Below, in pieces: positions 1 through 4,067 of a stretch of 6,101 nt of DNA (position 1 is its first letter; every line of letters starts with the position of its first letter). This stretch comes from an uncultured Clostridium sp. GTDB taxonomy: Bacteria > Bacillota > Clostridia > Oscillospirales > Acutalibacteraceae. A model generated the notes under the pieces. That model did no database searches and was not told where the DNA came from. It worked only from the letters and a program-made list of their open reading frames with translations. The position numbers were made by a program, and so were the translations under genes. The stretch is taken from NCBI GenBank assembly GCA_934717555.1, contig CAKUYY010000077.1, forward strand, positions 1-6,101, read 5' to 3'.

Positions 1-44
1 GGAGGTCTTTTTTTCTTCAATTGTCGCTATCGCTTTTTCTTTCT

Positions 45-63
45 CCACCGGCTTAGCCGGTGG
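45..63. repeat. Small perfect hairpin, 8-bp stem and 3-nt loop
   Basis: CCACCGGC (45-52), loop TTA (53-55), GCCGGTGG (56-63) form a perfect GC-rich stem-loop. It has no convincing T-run: the plus strand continues TTGTCAATAC and the minus strand continues into an A-rich stretch. It is therefore not a clean intrinsic terminator in either direction, though it could be a weak plus-strand one for a gene beyond the left edge. Short GC-rich hairpins with 3-nt loops also occur near the ends of IS200/IS605-type elements, but no transposase is visible here, so that is only a possibility. I find no supportable gene in bases 1-76. Confidence 0.5.
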
Positions 64-76
64 TTGTCAATACAAT

Positions 77-115
77 AGAGGAGGAGTTCTGCAACGATTG
101 CAGAACTCCTCCTCT
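77..115 (-). terminator. Probable terminator hairpin downstream of yfcE
   Basis: Bases 77-93 and 99-115 are perfect reverse complements (17 bp, 18 if the A94-T98 pair forms), leaving a 3-5 nt loop. The hairpin begins 12 nt after the stop codon of the phosphoesterase gene. Read on the minus strand it is followed by ATTGTATTG, which is only partly T-rich, so it is a strong hairpin with a poor U-tract. It could work as an intrinsic terminator or as a 3'-end stabilising structure. The plus-strand side has no T-tract, so termination of a convergent gene from the left is less likely. Confidence 0.55.
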
Positions 116-127
116 CTATGTCAGCCA

Positions 128-676
128 TCATAACAGGGAATACTTTTGATGGATTTCCCCATCAAAATCCTTCCATAAAAACTGATGGTCACAAAGGGTC
201 ATATAACCATGATAACTGTTTTCCTTGGGAATGGAAACAGAACCGGGATTCATATAGGTATACCTTTCATACTGTACACACTTGGGGACATGTGTATGCC
301 CATGCAAAAGAATATCCCCCTTATGTAACGGTGGCAGATTCTTTTCATGAAATTTATGCCCATGGGTGGCAAAAATCATCTGGCTTCCTTCCCATAACAG
401 GCAGTAATCCGCTAAAACAGGAAACTGCAATACCATTTGATCCACTTCCGCCTCACAGTTTCCTCGCACACAAAGAATATCCTCCTTCTGGGCATTGAGC
501 ATTTCTATTACCTGTTTTGGTTGATAATCTCTTGGCAAATCATTACGCGGGCCATGGTACAGAAGATCCCCTAATAATAATAGGCGGTCCGCCTGTTCTT
601 TCTGATATGCCTGTATCATCTGGTTACAATAATACGCAGACCCATGAATATCCGAGGCTATCATCCATTTCATCAT
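128..676 (-). CDS. yfcE: YfcE-type metallophosphoesterase (phosphodiesterase)
   Basis: This is a 182-residue calcineurin-like metallophosphoesterase, the usual full length for YfcE. The two-metal active-site motifs are all visible: SDIHGS near the N-terminus (D9, H11), GDLLYHGPRN (D37), GNCEAEVD (N73), ATHGHKF (H105) and the closing HGHTH (H127, H129), followed by the family's NPGSVSIP segment. YfcE enzymes are cytosolic, metal-dependent hydrolases of phosphodiester model substrates; the physiological substrate is not settled. There is no signal peptide or membrane segment. Two consecutive ATG codons (676 and 673) are possible starts. I chose 676 because AGGA (683-686) lies 6 nt upstream. The gene has its own promoter (826-854) and a leader of about 140 nt, so it can be transcribed apart from the ECF operon upstream. 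The fold call is very secure; the in vivo role is unknown. Confidence 0.95.
   Translation of the reverse strand: MMKWMIASDIHGSAYYCNQMIQAYQKEQADRLLLLGDLLYHGPRNDLPRDYQPKQVIEMLNAQKEDILCVRGNCEAEVDQMVLQFPVLADYCLLWEGSQMIFATHGHKFHEKNLPPLHKGDILLHGHTHVPKCVQYERYTYMNPGSVSIPKENSYHGYMTLCDHQFLWKDFDGEIHQKYSLL
144..167 (-). repeat. Inverted repeat inside the 3' end of yfcE
   Basis: TTTTGATGG (144-152) and CCATCAAAA (159-167) are perfect reverse complements around a 6-nt loop. They lie within the last dozen or so codons of the phosphoesterase gene. The codons read through normally (Asp-Phe-Asp-Gly-Glu-Ile-His-Gln), so the repeat may be chance. It could also add to the 3'-end structure together with the long hairpin at 77-115. 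Confidence 0.4.
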
Positions 677-682
677 TATCTT

Positions 683-688
683 TCCTTT
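683..688 (-). promoter_or_regulatory. Ribosome binding site of yfcE
   Basis: On the minus strand the sequence reads GGGAAAGGAAAGATA followed by ATGATG. The AAAGGA core (683-688) leaves 6 nt to the first ATG (676) and 9 nt to the second (673), so both starts are usable and the first is slightly preferred. Confidence 0.7.
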
Positions 689-691
689 CCC

Positions 692-714
692 ATTCTCTGA
701 TCCATTGAGAGAAT
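692..714 (-). other. Leader hairpin just upstream of the yfcE ribosome binding site
   Basis: ATTCTCT (692-698) and AGAGAAT (708-714) pair as a 7-bp stem with a 9-nt loop. In the minus-strand transcript this hairpin sits immediately after an A6 run and ends only a few nucleotides before the Shine-Dalgarno core, so it could influence ribosome access or leader stability. The stem is AT-rich. On the plus strand it is followed by T6, the shape of a terminator, but no plus-strand gene precedes it. Confidence 0.35.
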
Positions 715-738
715 TTTTTCTGAGAGGATAAAGCTAGT

Positions 739-777
739 CAAAAAAGGTAATCATCTCCACTTGGCAAACCTCTTTTG
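739..777 (-). other. Possible stem-loop in the yfcE leader
   Basis: In the minus-strand transcript CAAAAGAGGT (777-768) can pair with ACCTTTTTTG (748-739), a 10-bp stem with one G-U pair and a 19-nt loop. The 3' arm is itself a T-run, so this could be a weak attenuator between the promoter and the gene, or an AT-rich structure with no function. I compared the leader by eye with common riboswitch signatures and recognised none. Confidence 0.3.
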
Positions 778-825
778 TCTAAAAATTCTATTCTTCCACA
801 GTCTCCATTTCTCTTTTATATTATC

Positions 826-854
826 ATGATATCTTTTTGATTTTTCATTGTCAA
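826..854 (-). promoter_or_regulatory. Sigma-A-type promoter for yfcE
   Basis: On the minus strand there is a perfect -35 box TTGACA (854-849), a 17-nt A-rich spacer (848-832), and a -10 box TATCAT (831-826) that matches the consensus at five of six positions. The transcript would begin near 819-820, giving a leader of about 143 nt before the ATG at 676. It lies 48 nt past the stop codon of the ECF ATPase gene, so the phosphoesterase is probably a separate transcription unit. I see no strong terminator between that stop codon and this promoter, so read-through from the ECF operon is also possible. Confidence 0.75.
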
Positions 855-902
855 TTCTTACTTTTTATGATTACAGGGAACAAAGCAACAGACCGCTTTC
901 TT

Positions 903-2594
903 TTACCCTCTATCTTCTTCCTTATCTTTTTGATTTTGACGGCAGAGTTCTACTACATCCTTGCTGGAAACCACATGCCGATACCGGCCTCTAGCTATCC
1001 GGTTAGCCGCGGTTGTATAAAACATATTATCCTCAAAAAAAGCAAAAGGCGTATCTACAGACGTAATCTCTCCATCAAAAATCAGCGCGCAGCGGTCTGC
1101 ATTTTCGGCGGCAAATTCCACATCGTGGGTTACAATAACAATGGTCATTCCTTCTTTTTTTAATTCCTGCAAAATGTCTGCTAGCTTCTTTTTAGAATGG
1201 GAATCAATCCCTTTGGTAGGTTCATCCAAAAGAAGGATGCGGGGATTTAACAATAATATCTTAGCAAGGGCCGCCTTTTGCTGTTCCCCACCGCTTAAGT
1301 CATAGGGATGATGGGAAAGAAGGGAAGCAATATCCAATCTCCTCGCTATTTCATCTATTTTTCTATCCCTCTCTCCTTTGGGAATCTCCATGGCTTTACA
1401 GATTTCCTGAAAATCCTCCCTCAAGGTGTTTTTCAAAAAAATCGTTTGAGGGTCCTGAGGAAGCAACGCAATCCCATTTCGATACAAGGAATTACCTTTC
1501 CACTCTTTTGCCTTTTTTCCACTAATCAAAAGATTCCCCCGATAGGGCCTCTGTAATCCCGCGAGCACATGCAACAGCGTTGTCTTTCCTGTTCCATTCC
1601 CTCCCAGCAGGCAAAAAATTTCCCCTTGATAAACAGAAAATGAAATCCCTCTTAATATATCTGGCAGCTCCTTTTCATATCGGAACCAAATATTTTTCAT
1701 TTCCACTTCCACAATCTCACTGTGTTGGTAGGATGGCCTTTCCAGAGAATCGATACGACGGTCAAAATGTGTTTCCAGAAACTTTCTGGCGTCTTTTACT
1801 GTCAAAGGGCAGTCCTCTCCCTGATATAAACCATAAAAAATCTGTACCGCACTAGGGAGGCCCGCTAGAAGCGGATGGTCTTCGGACAGTAAACGGAGCG
1901 CCTCCCCCACCTTTTTGGGGTGATCATACCATATAATTTTCCCCTGGTCCATCATCATAACCCGGTCCGCTAAGGGAAAAACCTCTTCCAGACAATGCTC
2001 CACCAGGAGAATGGTAAGTCCCAATTCCTGATTGAGCTTCCGCAGGGTATGAATCAATTCAGAGGATGCCACGGGGTCTAGCTGGGCAGTGGGTTCGTCC
2101 AGAATCAAAATATCCGGTTGCATTACCATGACAGACGCCAAACTTAACATCTGTTTCTGTCCTCCAGACAGGGTCTTAATATCCTTTCGGAACCATCCCT
2201 GAATTCCGAAATAGCTAGCTATTTCGGAAATACGGCGGCGAATCACAGAAGATGGATATCCTAGATTCTCTAACCCAAAGGCCAACTCATGCCATACTTT
2301 ATCCGTCACCATCTGATCCTCTGGATGTTGTAATACGCAGCCTATTTCACACGCCGCCCGGCGCTGATCCAACTCGCTTTGTTCCACCCCTTTGTAATAG
2401 ATACGACCTGTTTTTTCCCCATGGGGGGCCAGCTCTCTTTTCAACAGCCTCAAAAGAGTGGTTTTCCCACATCCGGATTCCCCTATAATAACGACGAATT
2501 CCCCTTCCTTTATAGAAAAGGAAAGGTCCGTCAGAGCCTGCCTGTCTGCACCCGCATAACGGAAACTCATATTTTTGACCTGTAATAATTCCAT
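903..2594 (-). CDS. ECF transporter ATPase with two fused ABC domains (EcfA-EcfA' type)
   Basis: This 563-residue cytoplasmic protein carries two complete ABC ATPase domains and would supply both nucleotide-binding domains of an energy-coupling-factor importer. Domain 1 has Walker A GESGCGKTT (38-46), Q-loop Q89, signature LSGGQ (142-146), Walker B LILDE (163-167) and H-loop H200. Domain 2 has Walker A GGNGTGKTT (331-339), Q380, LSGGE (433-437), LLLDE (454-458) and H490. Every catalytic motif is intact, so both sites should hydrolyse ATP. The last 40 or so residues, including YTTAANR, form a C-terminal tail. The reading frame stays open back to 2795, but that extension overlaps the EcfT gene, and AAGGAG (2603-2608) lies 8 nt before the ATG at 2594, which fixes the start. 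The gene overlaps the end of EcfT by 28 nt, implying translational coupling. The layout resembles B. subtilis YkoD. The substrate cannot be read from the ATPase. Confidence 0.93.
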   Translation of the reverse strand: MELLQVKNMSFRYAGADRQALTDLSFSIKEGEFVVIIGESGCGKTTLLRLLKRELAPHGEKTGRIYYKGVEQSELDQRRAACEIGCVLQHPEDQMVTDKVWHELAFGLENLGYPSSVIRRRISEIASYFGIQGWFRKDIKTLSGGQKQMLSLASVMVMQPDILILDEPTAQLDPVASSELIHTLRKLNQELGLTILLVEHCLEEVFPLADRVMMMDQGKIIWYDHPKKVGEALRLLSEDHPLLAGLPSAVQIFYGLYQGEDCPLTVKDARKFLETHFDRRIDSLERPSYQHSEIVEVEMKNIWFRYEKELPDILRGISFSVYQGEIFCLLGGNGTGKTTLLHVLAGLQRPYRGNLLISGKKAKEWKGNSLYRNGIALLPQDPQTIFLKNTLREDFQEICKAMEIPKGERDRKIDEIARRLDIASLLSHHPYDLSGGEQQKAALAKILLLNPRILLLDEPTKGIDSHSKKKLADILQELKKEGMTIVIVTHDVEFAAENADRCALIFDGEITSVDTPFAFFEDNMFYTTAANRIARGRYRHVVSSKDVVELCRQNQKDKEEDRG

Positions 2595-3448
2595 TTGATA
2601 TTCTCCTTGATTTCTAATACAGACGGCAGAAAGCATAAAATACCAAACGCCGCATATACGCCCCATGCCAGCGGCGTCTGTGGAAAAGTCGACATCCGGG
2701 GATAAAAGGAAAAATGGATCGTATCCATAACAGCCCCTATGAGGACAGCTGTGAAAAGTACCGCCATTATGGATAAATAACATCCATCCCTCCAAGTAAA
2801 CCGGAACGGAAAAAAGCTGCTTCTCCCCTTTAACCCGTAGCCTTTAGCCCTCATGGAATCTCCGATATCCACGATATGTTCCAGCGCCCAGGTCACTGTG
2901 GAGGAGCCTACCCGCAGCAGTCCCCCAAGCCGATCCACATAACTCCGGGAAGCATACAATCCCATCGCCTTCTGGGCCTGATACACCTTTCGGAAACGTT
3001 CCTGAAACAAAGGGATAAACCCTAATCCTCTGGACAACAAAAGCGATAATTTAGGAACCAAAATCCCACATAAAAATAAAACTTTATCGCTGGTCATAAT
3101 GCTACTATAACACTGAAACCAGTATAAAACGGCTACTAGCAATACTGCCGTATTACAACCGGAAAAAACAGCCTCCAATGTAACAGCTTTTCCGTTTAAA
3201 AAGAAAAGAGGCGTCACTCCATTGTGAAAAAATAGCGGGGTGGTTATCGCCGCCAAGAAAAAGAAAGGGATATAAAAAGCTAGGTTGCGCGGGATCTCCT
3301 TCGGCCGTTCCAGCACGGAACAAAAACAGAATCCTCCGCCCAAAGCCAACAGCCTAATTGCTGGATTTTGGGTTGCTACTGCTATCAAAATCACCGATAG
3401 AAAATATGCCAATAGCACCACAGGATGATAGGAAGCGAACGCTTTCAT
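2567..3448 (-). CDS. ecfT: Energy-coupling factor transporter transmembrane protein EcfT (CbiQ family)
   Basis: This 293-residue polytopic membrane protein links the paired ATPases to a substrate-specific S component in ECF vitamin or metal importers. Hydrophobic segments lie at about residues 10-25, 31-45, 54-72, 94-111, 123-138, 222-240 and 259-279, though the exact number of helices is uncertain. The long amphipathic stretch between (about 140-220) is the cytoplasmic coupling region. It holds SMRAKGYG (residues 198-205), the counterpart of the ARG coupling motif with Lys for Arg, and an upstream AMG where SRG is usual. The N-terminus MKAFASYHP fits the family's usual start, and GGAG (3455-3458) is 6 nt upstream. 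An in-frame ATG at 3484 would add 12 residues and leave a 7-nt gap to the preceding gene, but its AAAAGGA is 13 nt away. The family call is secure; the start is uncertain between these two. Confidence 0.88.
   Translation of the reverse strand: MKAFASYHPVVLLAYFLSVILIAVATQNPAIRLLALGGGFCFCSVLERPKEIPRNLAFYIPFFFLAAITTPLFFHNGVTPLFFLNGKAVTLEAVFSGCNTAVLLVAVLYWFQCYSSIMTSDKVLFLCGILVPKLSLLLSRGLGFIPLFQERFRKVYQAQKAMGLYASRSYVDRLGGLLRVGSSTVTWALEHIVDIGDSMRAKGYGLKGRSSFFPFRFTWRDGCYLSIMAVLFTAVLIGAVMDTIHFSFYPRMSTFPQTPLAWGVYAAFGILCFLPSVLEIKENIKWNYYRSKI
2603..2608 (-). promoter_or_regulatory. Ribosome binding site that fixes the ECF ATPase start
   Basis: AAGGAG on the minus strand lies 8 nt before the ATG at 2594, inside the last codons of the EcfT gene. 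It rules out the in-frame upstream Met codons near 2795, whose 67-residue extension would be out of frame within EcfT and resembles no ABC protein. Confidence 0.85.
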
Positions 3449-3491
3449 AGGCAACTCCATTCTTAATTTATATAAACTTTTCATAGTAACT

Positions 3492-4028
3492 CTATAATCC
3501 TTTTTCAATATCCTTTCCCAGATCGCAAGTATACACCCATTCAACATAATCTCCATCTTTCAATGGATAATTGGAACATCCCAGATTCGTCGTTTTCCCA
3601 TTTACTAAATACATCCATCCGGATAACGGGCCGCAGGAAAATTCATACAGATAATGAATTCCCCGGATGTATACCGTGCCAAAGCTGTTTTGATCCGCCC
3701 CCTGGTATTCCATTTGTATTCGGTTATACCGGGTCGCCCGGTCTAAAATATCAAAAGCCGTATCCCCTGGACGAAGTACATATTCTGTGGGAGGCAGGAT
3801 CACACCATCGGGAGGAATAAATTCTTCCGATTGTAACTCTTCCGGCAGCTGATCATAGTGATTCAAAACGGTGTCGCATCGAATACTGATGGTTACCGTT
3901 TCACTGTTTTCCGTGATATCATCCATATGGGTCATGTAGTATTCATCCACTGACTGGATATTGGTTCCCATGACCAATACCGATATCAATAAGATCAGGG
4001 CGAATATCGCCAGAATATCTTTTTTCAT
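3492..4028 (-). CDS. Membrane-anchored DUF4430 (transcobalamin C-terminal-like) protein
   Basis: This 178-residue protein has a Lys-Lys N-terminus and one hydrophobic segment (about residues 5-21), acting as an uncleaved signal anchor or a signal peptide. There is no lipobox cysteine. The outside portion is a DUF4430 domain. Hallmarks are TVTISIRCDT (44-53), a GDTAFDILDRATR segment (88-100), the YEFSCGPLSGWMYLVNG block (128-144) and the LKDGDYVEWVYTCDLG end (156-171). Cysteines 51, 132, 151 and 168 could form disulfides. The domain family is related to the C-terminal part of vertebrate cobalamin carriers and is often found by ECF transporter genes in Firmicutes. A role in capturing a corrinoid or similar ligand at the surface is therefore inferred, not shown. 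A GTG at 4058 is in frame, but the 10 codons it would add are the ribosome binding region (GGGAGGAG), so ATG at 4028 is the start. EcfT follows 43 nt downstream. Confidence 0.88.
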   Translation of the reverse strand: MKKDILAIFALILLISVLVMGTNIQSVDEYYMTHMDDITENSETVTISIRCDTVLNHYDQLPEELQSEEFIPPDGVILPPTEYVLRPGDTAFDILDRATRYNRIQMEYQGADQNSFGTVYIRGIHYLYEFSCGPLSGWMYLVNGKTTNLGCSNYPLKDGDYVEWVYTCDLGKDIEKGL

Positions 4029-4039
4029 TAGGAACTTTT

Positions 4040-4047
4040 CTCCTCCC
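4040..4047 (-). promoter_or_regulatory. Ribosome binding site of the DUF4430 gene
   Basis: GGGAGGAG on the minus strand ends 11 nt before the ATG at 4028. It lies in the 39-nt gap after the transglutaminase-like gene. Its presence excludes the in-frame GTG at 4058 as the real start, because that start would translate the site itself. Confidence 0.75.
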
Positions 4048-4067
4048 TTCCCCGTCACAATCGCTTT

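Noticed and set aside
1..48. Minus-strand frame from a GTG at 48 running off the left edge (Lys/Glu-rich)
   Set aside because: It has no ATG and no Shine-Dalgarno site, its GTG lies inside the 45-63 hairpin, and only 16 codons are visible; too little to call a gene.
118..498. Plus-strand open frame of 126 codons opposite yfcE
   Set aside because: It is fully antisense to a clear metallophosphoesterase with all motifs intact. Its own translation has no recognisable domain, and its ATG falls just after the hairpin with no ribosome binding site of its own context.
692..720. Plus-strand intrinsic terminator (7-bp stem followed by T6)
   Set aside because: No plus-strand gene precedes it, and the stem is AT-rich. 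It is better described as a leader hairpin preceded by A6 in the yfcE transcript.
677..902. A known riboswitch class in the intergenic region
   Set aside because: I compared the leader by eye with cobalamin, c-di-GMP, fluoride, preQ1 and ykkC-type signatures and saw no matching conserved core.
837..1163. Plus-strand open frame of 108 codons at the end of the ATPase gene
   Set aside because: Most of it is the complement of conserved ATPase domain 2 sequence; it has no family resemblance and no credible translation start.
2595..2795. 67-residue N-terminal extension of the ECF ATPase reading frame
   Set aside because: It overlaps the EcfT coding sequence in another frame, does not resemble an ABC protein N-terminus, and AAGGAG lies 8 nt before the internal ATG at 2594.
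4029..4058. GTG start at 4058 for the DUF4430 protein
   Set aside because: The ten added codons consist of the ribosome binding sequence GGGAGGAG itself; ATG at 4028 is followed at once by a typical signal-anchor sequence.
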